DNA of 11,195 nt. It comes from an uncultured Candidatus Competibacteraceae bacterium. Its GTDB lineage: Bacteria; Pseudomonadota; Gammaproteobacteria; Competibacterales; Competibacteraceae. The DNA is taken from contig CALMNY010000488.1 in assembly GCA_937872125.1 (NCBI GenBank), positions 1-11,195 of the forward strand, written 5' to 3'. The first letter of the stretch is position 1. Each line of letters begins with the position of its first letter. The position numbers and the translations under genes were made by a program. The notes below the pieces were generated by a model. The model worked only from the letters and a program-made list of their open reading frames with translations. It was not told the origin of the DNA and made no database searches. Of this stretch, positions 1 through 6,878 are shown in pieces.

Positions 1-108
1 TCGCCGGTTCTTCCTGGAAGGGAGCGGGTTGTGCGGTCGCCGGTTCTTCCTGGAAGGGAGCGGGTTGTGCGGTCGCCGGTTCTTCCTGGAACTGGATCGG
101 TTGTCTGG
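1..108 (-). repeat. 36-bp in-frame tandem repeat in the kinase tail
   Basis: Two identical 36-bp units lie at 1-36 and 37-72, and a diverged third copy at 73-108 keeps the first 19 bases. Read on the minus strand each unit encodes 12 residues, TAQPAPFQEEPA. The array reaches the window edge, so total copy number is unknown. Because 36 is a multiple of three, copy-number change would only lengthen or shorten the kinase tail. Confidence 0.9.
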
Positions 109-1666
109 CCTGATGAACGGGTTCCACTGGCGCCGGAGATTCGCCAGCCGGTAGTGGCGTTTCAGGTCGGGTTGTCGGCGCCGGTTCGTGCGCTGTGGTT
201 TCCACCGCGGCCGGCAGTGCGCCACCCGTGGGGGATGCCGCCGGCGCCGCCGGCAAGGTTTCGGCGGCGGGTGGCGGCGGAGGGGCAGTGGTGGCGGACG
301 GTTCGGTTGTTGGGGGCGCAGGATGAGCGATGGATGAGGGTGGCCCGCGCTGATCCAGGGCAGGCGCTGGCGGCGGCGCGGTGGGTCCCCACCACAGCCA
401 CGCGCCCAGGGCTACTGCCCCGACTACCCCAGCGGCGCCGGCCAGGATAGCCACCGGGACCCGGCGCGAAGGAGGATTAACGGGCGCTGGCGGTGTCGCC
501 AACACCTCCCGTCGTCCGGCGGGAGGTTGGGGGGATTCAATCTCAGGGTGGGACGGGGCGACTGCGGGCTGGACGGTTTCAGGCCACTCTGCGTCGGTCT
601 CGCCTTTCACGGTTAACTCGGGTGGCTGCTGCCGGGTGACCGTCCGCACCGGGGTTTCCTGAACCGCTTTGCCGGTTTTGGGCGCCGGCGCCATGATTAC
701 GGTCTCGTCGCTTTCCTCGTCCCGGGAACCGGCGAGCGCCGCCTGCATTTCCGTAACATCACGAAAGCGCATTTCCGGCCGCACCGCCAGCACCCGGTCA
801 ATGGCGTGCAGCAGATTGGTGCTGTAGCGGCCATGGCCCACCATTACTGCCGGTTCCAGGTGGTCATCCAGCAACCGGTCGGCGGCTTCCGCTGGCGTGT
901 GGCCGGTCACACAGCGATAGAGCACGGCGCCCAGAGCGTAGAGATCGGTCCAGGTGCCATAGCGGTCGTTGCGGGTGGTGTACTGCTCCGGCGGTGAATA
1001 ACCCGGCGTCACCAGGCTGGTCACGTTCTGACTGTGGCGACTGATCGCTGCCCGGGCTGCGCCGAAATCAATCAGCATGACCCGGTGATCGCGGGCGCGA
1101 ACGTATAAATTGGCGGGCTTGATGTCGCGGTGCAGGTAGCCTTGCTCGTGCACGGCCTGCAGCGCCGGCAGCACATCCTCCAGCAAACCGCGCACCTCTT
1201 CCTCGTGGAGCGTTCCGGTCTCGTCCAGAATCGTGCTCAGGGGTTCGCCTTCCTCGTATTCCATGACGATGTAGGCGGTGCCGTTGGCGCGGAAATAGCG
1301 TTTGACCCGCACCACGTAGGGGTGCTGAATCCGGGCCAGCACCCGCGCTTCGTCAAGGAAACGCTCCAGCCCCCATTCGTAGTCGGAGGTCTGCGCGCCG
1401 TTGATACTGGACAGCCCCTGGGTATTGGCGTGGACCGTCACGCCATCGGCATCGCGGAAGGACCATTCGACCGGAAAATACTCCTTGATGGCGACCCAGG
1501 CGTCCAGATGCGTGTCCAGCGCCTTGTAGGTGACGCCGAATCCACCGGCTCCCAGAATGGCGTCGATGCGGTATTCGTCCAGCACATAGCCCGATGGCAG
1601 GGCGTTGGTCCGGTGCGCGCCGCTCTTGTGTGGCTTAGACGGTTGCTGGGTAGTATTGGTGCTCAT
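1..1666 (-). CDS. Membrane-anchored eukaryote-like Ser/Thr protein kinase (C-terminus cut by window edge)
   Basis: The frame is open for 555 codons from ATG 1666 and leaves the window without a stop. The Hanks-type kinase domain spans roughly residues 30-310. Visible motifs are the glycine loop LGAGGFG (from residue 38), the ATP lysine in AIKEY (Lys61), HRDIKPAN with catalytic Asp181, DFG with Asp200, and GYSPPEQY in the activation segment. A hydrophobic segment at about 403-424 is probably a single membrane span, placing the kinase in the cytoplasm. What follows is a Pro/Ala/Thr-rich, probably periplasmic tail ending in tandem 12-residue repeats. The architecture suggests a sensor kinase phosphorylating Ser/Thr targets, but no substrate is evident. 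It starts 31 nt after the asnS remnant, probably in the same transcript. The ribosome binding site is weak. Kinase assignment is certain; function is unknown. Confidence 0.93.
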   Translation of the reverse strand, partial: MSTNTTQQPSKPHKSGAHRTNALPSGYVLDEYRIDAILGAGGFGVTYKALDTHLDAWVAIKEYFPVEWSFRDADGVTVHANTQGLSSINGAQTSDYEWGLERFLDEARVLARIQHPYVVRVKRYFRANGTAYIVMEYEEGEPLSTILDETGTLHEEEVRGLLEDVLPALQAVHEQGYLHRDIKPANLYVRARDHRVMLIDFGAARAAISRHSQNVTSLVTPGYSPPEQYTTRNDRYGTWTDLYALGAVLYRCVTGHTPAEAADRLLDDHLEPAVMVGHGRYSTNLLHAIDRVLAVRPEMRFRDVTEMQAALAGSRDEESDETVIMAPAPKTGKAVQETPVRTVTRQQPPELTVKGETDAEWPETVQPAVAPSHPEIESPQPPAGRREVLATPPAPVNPPSRRVPVAILAGAAGVVGAVALGAWLWWGPTAPPPAPALDQRGPPSSIAHPAPPTTEPSATTAPPPPPAAETLPAAPAASPTGGALPAAVETTAHEPAPTTRPETPLPAGESPAPVEPVHQARQPIQFQEEPATAQPAPFQEEPATAQPAPFQEEPA

Positions 1667-1697
1667 AACAGGGAACCGGGTGGCGTAAAACAGGCGG

Positions 1698-2069
1698 TTA
1701 GAAATCCGCGCTGCGAGGCGTGCGCGGGAACGGGATGACATCCCGGATGTTGGTCATGCCGGTCACATAACTGACTGTGCGCTCGAACCCCAGTCCGAAT
1801 CCGGCATGTGGCGCACTGCCATAGCGGCGCAGATCCCGGTACCAAGTATAAGCGGTTTTGTTCATGCCCAATTCATCCAGGCGCGCATCCAGCACCTCCA
1901 GCCGCTTCGCGCGGTCTACGCTCTGGTCCTTGCCCGGCGAAGGGTAGAGGGTGATAAACGACAGGCCGGCCTTGGAATCGCGGCGGGTGCGCACCCAGCC
2001 CTGCACCGTGACCTGGCGGCCTGGGGGGAGGGCGCCGCCCAGCATGGCGGCGATGGAGTGAACGGGCAT
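1698..2069 (-). pseudogene. asnS: Internally deleted asparaginyl-tRNA synthetase (asnS remnant)
   Basis: This open frame encodes 123 residues where a bacterial AsnRS has about 465. Residues 1-39 match the start of the anticodon-binding OB fold (QGWVRTRRDSKAGLSF). Residues about 53-123 match the extreme C-terminus, including class II motif 3 (GFGLGFER, 90-97) and the ending VIPFPRTPRSADF. Motifs 1 and 2 and most of the catalytic core are missing, so it cannot charge tRNA-Asn alone. Between the two ends, SPGKDQSV (44-51) resembles the SPGxGQ loop later in the OB fold, which would imply two separate deletions; that short match is tentative. The start at 2069 is set by the family N-terminus; a longer reading to 2201 would overlap the upstream gene. 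It begins 13 nt after that gene's stop. It could be a decayed gene, a repurposed small protein or an assembly error. Confidence 0.85.
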
Positions 2070-2082
2070 CGAAGGATCTGTC

Positions 2083-2877
2083 TTAAAGAGGTTGGCCGTA
2101 TTTTTGCGAGTAATGCGCCCTGGCCTGCCCCATCCAGTCTTCGCGGCGGATGCGGCCAGCAAACTTGATAACGGCTTCGATCCGTTCGATATCGGCGTCA
2201 CTTAGTGTGGCCAGATCCCGGAAACTGGCGATGCCGCAGGCATGCAGCTTCTTTTCCAGGGCTGGGCCAATCCCGTTGATCAGTTTGAGATCGTCGGGCG
2301 TTTCCGCACGAGGAGGCGGTTCAGGGGCGGGCGGCGGGGCAGGCGCAACTGCGGGCGGCGCCATTGTGACCGGTAGTTCTACGGCAACGGACGGTTCCGC
2401 CACGACGATTTCCACAGGTTCCATCGCCGCCGGGGGTTCGGTGGAGGTAGATGTGGCGGTGGGAGATTCTGCCGCCGCCACCGGGGCGGCCGCCGGGGCG
2501 GATTCTGCATTGGCCTGATCCGGCTGAGCAAACCCACCATGGCGCAGGACCGCAAAGTAATCGTTCCACCACTGATTCTGGGTTTGGATCCAGCGTTGCA
2601 ATACTTCTTCCATCTGCCGCACCCACGACGCCATCATTTCCGGGGTTCCCTTTTCCTGGGCGACTCGTCGCACCCATTCCTCCACCCAGGCCGCCTCCTG
2701 TTCCAGCGACCGCCGGACCGCCGCTTCCCAACTGGTCAAGTTTTTCAGATAGGTTTCCCGCCAGGCCTCGATGCCGGTTGGCGGCTGCAATGGTATGGCC
2801 GCACAGAGACTTTCCCACAAACGCTTCTGGGCGTCGGTCCAGGTTTTGAGAATTTCTTCATGAATCCACGGTTTCAT
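2083..2877 (-). CDS. Helical protein with C-terminal helix-hairpin-helix domain
   Basis: This protein has 264 residues in three parts. Residues 1-113 are helical and rich in Trp, Glu and Gln (e.g. WTDAQKRLW, QTQNQWW), reminiscent of phasins or the PhaE subunit of class III PHA synthase. Residues about 116-193 are a low-complexity Ala/Pro/Glu linker. Residues about 195-262 form a helix-hairpin-helix-like domain (DDLKLINGIGPALEKKL, then GIASFRDLATLSDADI and EDWMGQA), of the type appended to several bacterial proteins. Such domains usually bind DNA or mediate protein contacts. No signal peptide or membrane span is seen. It heads the minus-strand group with the asnS remnant and the kinase. An AGGG about 10 nt upstream is a modest ribosome binding site. 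The HHH domain is well supported; the phasin resemblance is inference. Confidence 0.82.
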   Translation of the reverse strand: MKPWIHEEILKTWTDAQKRLWESLCAAIPLQPPTGIEAWRETYLKNLTSWEAAVRRSLEQEAAWVEEWVRRVAQEKGTPEMMASWVRQMEEVLQRWIQTQNQWWNDYFAVLRHGGFAQPDQANAESAPAAAPVAAAESPTATSTSTEPPAAMEPVEIVVAEPSVAVELPVTMAPPAVAPAPPPAPEPPPRAETPDDLKLINGIGPALEKKLHACGIASFRDLATLSDADIERIEAVIKFAGRIRREDWMGQARAHYSQKYGQPL

Positions 2878-3060
2878 GGTTGGTTACCCTCACAATCAAT
2901 GATTCGGCCGCTGGCTCCGAGCCATTGCCCGAATCGCGCACGGCGCCACGTCTTGTCATTTTAGGCGATCTTGGGGCGGAGCGCCGGTTAAAACCAACCC
3001 GGTTGCGGGCGGGTTGCAATCCAGGGCAAGCCGCGCCGCCCCGATGCGCGCCCGCCGGCT

Positions 3061-3069
3061 TGCTATAAT
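3061..3069 (+). promoter_or_regulatory. Extended -10 promoter of cysE
   Basis: The sequence TGCTATAAT matches the extended -10 pattern TGnTATAAT exactly, with the perfect TATAAT at 3064-3069. No good -35 hexamer sits 16-18 bp upstream, which is tolerated at extended -10 promoters. Transcription would start near 3076, giving a leader of about 60 nt for cysE. Confidence 0.6.
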
Positions 3070-3080
3070 CCCCGGCCTTA

Positions 3081-3099
3081 CCACCGCTGCGTGCGGTGG
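3081..3099 (+). promoter_or_regulatory. Perfect hairpin in the cysE leader
   Basis: CCACCGC (3081-3087) and GCGGTGG (3093-3099) form a perfect 7-bp GC-rich stem with a 5-nt loop, starting a few bases after the predicted transcription start. No T-tract follows, so it is not a standard terminator. It may stabilise the 5' end or take part in leader regulation; it matches no riboswitch class I recognise. Confidence 0.4.
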
Positions 3100-3136
3100 G
3101 GTTTCCTCCATCAGCAACTGTCTGGACACATTCATC

Positions 3137-3964
3137 ATGGCGTTTTGGCAACGTCTGCGGGAAGACGTTTATTCCGTATTCGACCGCGATCCGGCGGCGC
3201 GCACGGTATTTGAGGTTCTCACCGCCTATCCGGGCATTCATGCGCTCCTGTTCCATCGGCTCAACCATGCGCTGTGGACTCTGGGCCTGAAATGGCTGGC
3301 GCGTTTTCTGTCGGCTATCGCCCGTTGGTTGACCGGGATCGAGATTCATCCGGGCGCTCGAATCGGCCGGCGGTTTTTCATTGATCATGGCATGGGCGTC
3401 GTGATCGGCGAAACCGCCGAGATCGGCGACGACTGCACCCTGTATCAGGGGGTCACCCTCGGCGGCACCAGTTGGAACAAGGGCAAGCGTCATCCTACCC
3501 TCGGTAACAACGTGGTGATCGGCGCTGGCGCGAAGGTGCTGGGGCCGTTCAAGGTGGGCGATAACGCGCGTATTGGTTCCAACTCGGTCGTGATCAAGGA
3601 AGTGCCGGCTAACGCGACGGTGGTTGGCGTGCCGGGGCGAGTGGTCGAAGCGGGCGGTGCGACTGATGACGTGCGCCGGGAGATCGCGCGCAAACTCGGG
3701 TTCGACGCTTACGGCGCTACTCCCGACCTGCCCGATCCCGAGGCCCACGCCATTAATCAGATGCTGGATCATATTCACGCTCTGGACCGCACGGTCCGCC
3801 AGCTTTGCCAGGCGTTGCGCGATGCGGGCCTTGAGCCGGGCGAACTGCGCCTGCCCGAATTGAACGGCTGCACGCTGCACTCGGCGGCCAGCCAGGAGGG
3901 CTGGTCCTCAGCCGGCGCTACGGATGCGGCTGAAAATCGCCCGCAGGCCGACGCTTCAACGTAG
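3137..3964 (+). CDS. cysE: Serine O-acetyltransferase
   Basis: CysE transfers acetyl from acetyl-CoA to L-serine, giving O-acetylserine, the committed precursor of cysteine. The protein has 275 residues and a short N-terminus ([37 protein letters not shown]), as in the compact bacterial CysE form. The left-handed beta-helix hexapeptide region spans about 69-180. His84 in [13 protein letters not shown] and His119 in KGKRHPTLG correspond to E. coli active-site His158 and His193. The C-terminus (about 190-275) is a longer, partly low-complexity extension. The start at 3137 is chosen because the family match begins there; an upstream in-frame ATG at 3014 precedes the predicted promoter. No clear Shine-Dalgarno is seen. 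It is followed after 5 nt by the IscU-like gene, so cysteine synthesis is coupled to Fe-S assembly, as in the Azotobacter nif cluster with its cysE. Confidence 0.93.
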   Translation: MAFWQRLREDVYSVFDRDPAARTVFEVLTAYPGIHALLFHRLNHALWTLGLKWLARFLSAIARWLTGIEIHPGARIGRRFFIDHGMGVVIGETAEIGDDCTLYQGVTLGGTSWNKGKRHPTLGNNVVIGAGAKVLGPFKVGDNARIGSNSVVIKEVPANATVVGVPGRVVEAGGATDDVRREIARKLGFDAYGATPDLPDPEAHAINQMLDHIHALDRTVRQLCQALRDAGLEPGELRLPELNGCTLHSAASQEGWSSAGATDAAENRPQADAST

Positions 3965-3969
3965 CCGAT

Positions 3970-4425
3970 ATGCAACCCTTGAGCGCAGCGGCGCAGACGT
4001 ATTTTGAGCAACCGCGTCATGGCGGGGCGCTGGACACGGCGGCTCCCGACGTGGTGACGGTGCGGGTGGATGAACCGGTCAGCGGGGCGATTCTGCAAGT
4101 ACAGCTAAAGGTGGATGCGATGGGTTTGATTGTCGCCACCCGGTTCAAGGCGTATGGCTGCGGCTGGCTGATCGCCTGCGGCGCGTGGTTGACTGAGTGG
4201 CTCCAGGGCCGGACGCTGGCGGAAGTCGCACGCTTCCGCCATCACGAGCTGGTCGAAACTCTCGATGTACCGCCGGAGAAACTCTATTGCGCCGTACTGG
4301 CTGAAACGGCGCTCCAGGCGGCGCTGCGCGCGGAAGCTGCGAAACCAACCGCGCCCGCCGCTATCCAATCCGATCAATGCCAATCATCGTCATCAGGAGA
4401 TTCTTATGACCATCACTCTCACTGA
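3970..4425 (+). CDS. Atypical IscU/NifU-N-like Fe-S scaffold protein
   Basis: The 151 residues align along IscU: YFEQPRHGGALD matches the IscU N-terminus, then RFKAYGCGWLIA, LTEWLQGRTLAEV and PPEKLYCAVLAETAL. IscU builds [2Fe-2S] clusters from sulfide delivered by a cysteine desulfurase. Here only two of the usual five ligand or active-site positions (E. coli Cys37, Asp39, Cys63, His105, Cys106) are kept: Cys64 and Cys107. Cys37 is Ser38 (codon AGC), Asp39 is Ala40 and His105 is Tyr106; an extra Cys70 is present. The last ~25 residues are a Ser/His-rich tail whose codons overlap the start and Shine-Dalgarno of the downstream iscA-type gene. It lies between cysE and iscA with no iscS, hscBA or fdx in the window. 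It may be a divergent scaffold, an accessory carrier or a regulator. Confidence 0.85.
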   Translation: MQPLSAAAQTYFEQPRHGGALDTAAPDVVTVRVDEPVSGAILQVQLKVDAMGLIVATRFKAYGCGWLIACGAWLTEWLQGRTLAEVARFRHHELVETLDVPPEKLYCAVLAETALQAALRAEAAKPTAPAAIQSDQCQSSSSGDSYDHHSH

Positions 4426-4729
4426 AGCCGCCGCCGCCCGCGCCCACGCCTTTCTCGCCAGGAAGGAACAAGCGCAAGGATTGCGGCTGGGCGTGCGCAA
4501 CACGGGCTGTTCCGGCTATATGTACACCGTTGGACTGGCGGACGCCATCGCGCCCGACGATCAGGTGTTTGAATCGCAGGGTGTCAAGCTGGTGGTTAGC
4601 GCCAAAAACCTGCCCTATCTGGACGGCATGGAAGTGGATTACGCCAAGCAGGGGCTTAACGAAGGCTTTCGCTTTCGCAACCCCAACGTGAAGGACACCT
4701 GCGGCTGCGGGGAAAGCTTCAACGTCTGA
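4406..4729 (+). CDS. iscA: IscA/ErpA-family A-type Fe-S carrier
   Basis: The protein has 107 residues, the same length as E. coli IscA. It carries all three family cysteines at the same positions: Cys35 (NTGCSGYMY) and Cys99/Cys101 (DTCGCGESF). These bind iron or an Fe-S cluster, which A-type carriers pass to apo-targets in the cytoplasm. The start at 4406 has AGGAG at 4395-4399 with a 6-nt spacer. It overlaps the end of the IscU-like gene by 20 nt in another frame, implying translational coupling. Whether it is functionally IscA, ErpA or SufA cannot be settled by sequence alone; the neighbourhood favours IscA. Confidence 0.92.
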   Translation: MTITLTEAAAARAHAFLARKEQAQGLRLGVRNTGCSGYMYTVGLADAIAPDDQVFESQGVKLVVSAKNLPYLDGMEVDYAKQGLNEGFRFRNPNVKDTCGCGESFNV

Positions 4730-4753
4730 ACCGGGCGGGCGCTAATGCTTTAA

Positions 4754-4778
4754 CTGACTTGAGTTGACTTCAAGTTAG
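4754..4778. terminator. Possible hairpin between convergent iscA and murB
   Basis: CTGACTTGA (4754-4762) pairs with TCAAGTTAG (4770-4778) around a 7-nt loop; eight of nine pairs are Watson-Crick and one is G-U. It lies in the 57-bp gap between the two converging stops, where a bidirectional terminator would be expected. It is not GC-rich and lacks a clear T-tract, so support is weak. Confidence 0.3.
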
Positions 4779-4786
4779 ATGAGGTC

Positions 4787-5824
4787 CTATGCACCCAGAA
4801 TGACCGGTTCCGGCTCCAGTTCAACGCCAAAGGTTGCTCTCACCGACGCCTGAATCGCTCGCGCCAGCCGCAGCACATCCTCGCCCCGCGCGCCGCCGCG
4901 ATTGACCAGCACCAGCGCCTGGCGTTCGTAGACACCCACGGGACCGAGCGTCTTACCCTTCCAGCCGCAGCGTTCGATCAACCAGCCGGCGGCCAGCTTC
5001 ACGGTTCCGTCCGGTTGGGGATAGTGAGGCAGATCAGGATACCGGGCAACCAGGTTTTGGAACGCTTGCGCATCTATTCGCGGATTCTTGAAAAAACTGC
5101 CCGCATTGCCGATATGCGCCGGGTCGGGCAGCTTGCGCAAACGAAGGGCGATGACGGCATCGGCCACTTCCCGCGCGGTCGGCTGGATAATCCCCGGCGC
5201 TTCCAGTTCCCGCGCCACATCGGCGTAGCCGGTGATCGGTCGCCAGTGTTTGGGCAGTTGGAAGGTCACCGCGGTAATCAGAGAGCGCCCGGCTGCCTCG
5301 CGTTTGAACACGCTGTCCCGATAACCGAACTGGCAGGCGGCGCGGTCGAGAACCACCGTTTCCCCCGTTTCCAGGTCCACCGCTTCCAGTGTATGAAACC
5401 GCTCGGCCATTTCCAGCCCGTAAGCGCCGATATTCTGGACGGGAGCCGCGCCGACCGTACCGGGAATCAGCGCCAGGTTTTCCAGACCCGGCCAGCCGCA
5501 CTCCAGAGTCCAGGACACGAAGTCATGCCAGTTCTCCCCCGCGCCGGCACGCACGAACCAGGCATCGGCGTCTTCCGCAATGAGCGCCCGTCCGGTAAGG
5601 CGAACGTGTAGCACCAGCCCGTCGAAATCGCCGGCCAGCACCAGGTTGCTGCCACCCCCGAGCACGAAGCGTTGTAACCGCTTCAATTCGGGCCAGGCGA
5701 TCAGAGCGGCCAATTGCGCTGGCGTTTCGATGGCGGTGAACCAGGCGGCGCGCGCCGGCAGTCCAAAGGTGTTGAGAGCTTGCAACGAGGCGTCGCGGGT
5801 CAAAAGAGGAGTGGGCTGGCTCAT
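4787..5824 (-). CDS. murB: UDP-N-acetylenolpyruvoylglucosamine reductase
   Basis: MurB is the cytoplasmic FAD enzyme that reduces UDP-GlcNAc-enolpyruvate to UDP-MurNAc with NADPH, the second committed step of peptidoglycan synthesis. The 345-residue product is the E. coli length class (type I). FAD-binding signatures are GGGSN (56-60) and [16 protein letters not shown] (121-136). Catalytic elements are YRDSVFK (168-174), the proton-donor serine in NAGSFFKNP (Ser243) and the C-terminal LEPE (336-339). The start at 5824 gives MSQPTPLL, where family similarity begins; an in-frame ATG at 5926 would run through the rpoH terminator. The Shine-Dalgarno is weak. Because the terminator lies upstream, murB probably has its own promoter, but I see no convincing one. 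Confidence 0.95.
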   Translation of the reverse strand: MSQPTPLLTRDASLQALNTFGLPARAAWFTAIETPAQLAALIAWPELKRLQRFVLGGGSNLVLAGDFDGLVLHVRLTGRALIAEDADAWFVRAGAGENWHDFVSWTLECGWPGLENLALIPGTVGAAPVQNIGAYGLEMAERFHTLEAVDLETGETVVLDRAACQFGYRDSVFKREAAGRSLITAVTFQLPKHWRPITGYADVARELEAPGIIQPTAREVADAVIALRLRKLPDPAHIGNAGSFFKNPRIDAQAFQNLVARYPDLPHYPQPDGTVKLAAGWLIERCGWKGKTLGPVGVYERQALVLVNRGGARGEDVLRLARAIQASVRATFGVELEPEPVILGA

Positions 5825-5894
5825 GCGTGATGTACCGGGCGGGCGGAGCACCGCAAGCTTGCCCCATTCCCGCGTGGATGAAAATCCGGGCGAT

Positions 5895-5918
5895 AAAAAA
5901 CCCGCCACTTGGGCGGGT
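5895..5918 (-). terminator. Rho-independent terminator after rpoH
   Basis: On the minus strand CCCGCC and GGCGGG (pairing positions 5912-5917 with 5901-5906) form a 6-bp GC stem, extended by one A-T pair, with a 5-nt loop. A run of six T follows directly (5900 to 5895). It lies 20 nt after the rpoH stop codon, the classic intrinsic terminator arrangement. Confidence 0.88.
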
Positions 5919-5937
5919 CTTCGCAATTCGGTTGGAT

Positions 5938-6819
5938 TCAGGCCGCCGCTGGCAGCGCAGCGCGCAGCTTTTTCATGGCATTGCTTTCCAATTGCCGGAT
6001 GCGTTCGGCGGAGACCTGATATTCGGCGGCCAGGTCGTGCAGAGTCGGCTTATCGTCGCTCAGCCAGCGCCGCTGGACGATGGCGCGGCTGCGCGGGTCC
6101 AACCGCCCCAGCGCTTCGCTCAACTGACGGGTAGTGCGCACTTCCCAGTCTTCCCGCTCCAGCGCCGCCGCTGGATCGGCCTGATCGTCGCGCAGGTAGG
6201 CCGAGGGCGTGTAAGCTTCGGCTTCATCATCGCCGTCGGCATCGGGGAGCGGATCAAAGGAAACATCGTGACCGCTCAACCGCGATTCCATTTCCAGCAC
6301 ATGTTCGGGGCTGACACCCAGCTCGCGGGCGACCGTATTCACTTCCTCGCCGTTCAGCCAGCCCAGGCGTTTCTTGGCGCCGCGCAGTTTGAAGAACAGT
6401 TTGCGCTGGGCCTTGGTGGTGGCGACCTTGACGATCCGCCAGTTGCGCAAGATGAATTCATGAATCTCGGCGCGAATCCAGTGCACTGCAAACGACACCA
6501 GCCGCACGCCATGGGCCGGGTCGAAGCGTTTAACCGCCTTCATCAGGCCGACATTGCCTTCCTGGATCAGATCAGCCAGCGGCAAGCCATACCCGACATA
6601 ACCGCGAGCAATATGCGCCACGAAGCGCAGATGAGCCACGATCAGCCGCTGAGCTGCTTCCAAATCATTGCGCAGCCGCAGCCGCTGGGCCAGTTCCTGC
6701 TCTTCTTCGGCGCTCAGCATCGGCGCCTGGTTGATCGCCTGGAGATAACCGTCCAGACTGTCCACCGGCGCCGGCAGGTTCGGTAGGCGGGGAACCAGCG
6801 CAGTCGTCGTCATCGTCAT
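5938..6819 (-). CDS. rpoH: RNA polymerase heat-shock sigma factor sigma-32
   Basis: RpoH directs RNA polymerase to heat-shock promoters such as those of chaperones and proteases. The 293-residue product shows region 2 ([20 protein letters not shown], then [18 protein letters not shown] from residue 114). It has the diagnostic RpoH box QRKLFFKLR (138-146), which separates it from RpoD and RpoS, and a region 4.2 helix-turn-helix ([20 protein letters not shown]). ATG 6819 is preferred over ATG 6813 because GGGAGG sits 5 nt upstream. It follows ftsY by 98 nt, whereas in E. coli ftsE and ftsX lie between. It has its own promoter inside a CIRCE operator and its own terminator, so it is an independent, apparently HrcA-regulated unit. 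Confidence 0.96.
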   Translation of the reverse strand: MTMTTTALVPRLPNLPAPVDSLDGYLQAINQAPMLSAEEEQELAQRLRLRNDLEAAQRLIVAHLRFVAHIARGYVGYGLPLADLIQEGNVGLMKAVKRFDPAHGVRLVSFAVHWIRAEIHEFILRNWRIVKVATTKAQRKLFFKLRGAKKRLGWLNGEEVNTVARELGVSPEHVLEMESRLSGHDVSFDPLPDADGDDEAEAYTPSAYLRDDQADPAAALEREDWEVRTTRQLSEALGRLDPRSRAIVQRRWLSDDKPTLHDLAAEYQVSAERIRQLESNAMKKLRAALPAAA

Positions 6820-6848
6820 TCACTCCTCCCTCAAGTTGGCATGGCCTG

Positions 6849-6878
6849 ATTTTAGCACTCGCGCGGTTTGAGTGCCAA
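6849..6878 (-). promoter_or_regulatory. Sigma-70 promoter of rpoH overlapping CIRCE
   Basis: On the minus strand TTGGCA (6878 to 6873, five of six to TTGACA) and TAAAAT (6854 to 6849, five of six to TATAAT) are separated by 18 bp. The -10 is preceded by TGC, an extended -10. Transcription would start near 6842, about 22 nt before ATG 6819. Both hexamers lie in or against the arms of the inverted repeat. Confidence 0.7.
6852..6878. promoter_or_regulatory. CIRCE element (HrcA operator) at rpoH
   Basis: The plus strand reads TTAGCACTC, nine bases, then GAGTGCCAA. The CIRCE consensus is TTAGCACTC-N9-GAGTGCTAA, so 17 of 18 arm positions match with the exact spacing. CIRCE is the operator of the heat-sensitive repressor HrcA, usually found at groESL or dnaK. 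Here it covers the -35 through -10 of rpoH, so HrcA binding would block the polymerase. hrcA itself is not in the window. Confidence 0.9.

Larger units (their letters stand above)
2878..3136. other. Divergent intergenic region
   Basis: This 259-bp gap separates the minus-strand HHH gene from plus-strand cysE and must hold both promoters. On the plus strand it contains an extended -10 and a leader hairpin, listed separately. On the minus strand TAAAAT (2963 to 2958) is a possible -10, but no convincing -35 lies at the right distance. No coding frame here looks real. Confidence 0.6.

Noticed and set aside
1..108. 36-bp direct repeats as the end of a CRISPR array
   Set aside because: The copies are contiguous with no spacers, are not palindromic, and are read in frame as part of the kinase.
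1130..1738. 202-codon plus-strand frame antisense to the kinase
   Set aside because: It lies wholly opposite the kinase domain with HRD and DFG motifs and shows no family pattern; it is a high-GC shadow frame.
2070..2201. Upstream extension of the asnS remnant to residue -44
   Set aside because: It overlaps the HHH gene in another frame, and AsnRS similarity starts only at the ATG at 2069.
3081..3099. Hairpin upstream of cysE as a rho-independent terminator
   Set aside because: No T-tract follows and it lies after the predicted cysE promoter, so it is better seen as a leader structure.
5827..6786. 319-codon plus-strand frame opposite rpoH
   Set aside because: It is a shadow of rpoH and would read through the rpoH terminator region; no domain is recognisable.
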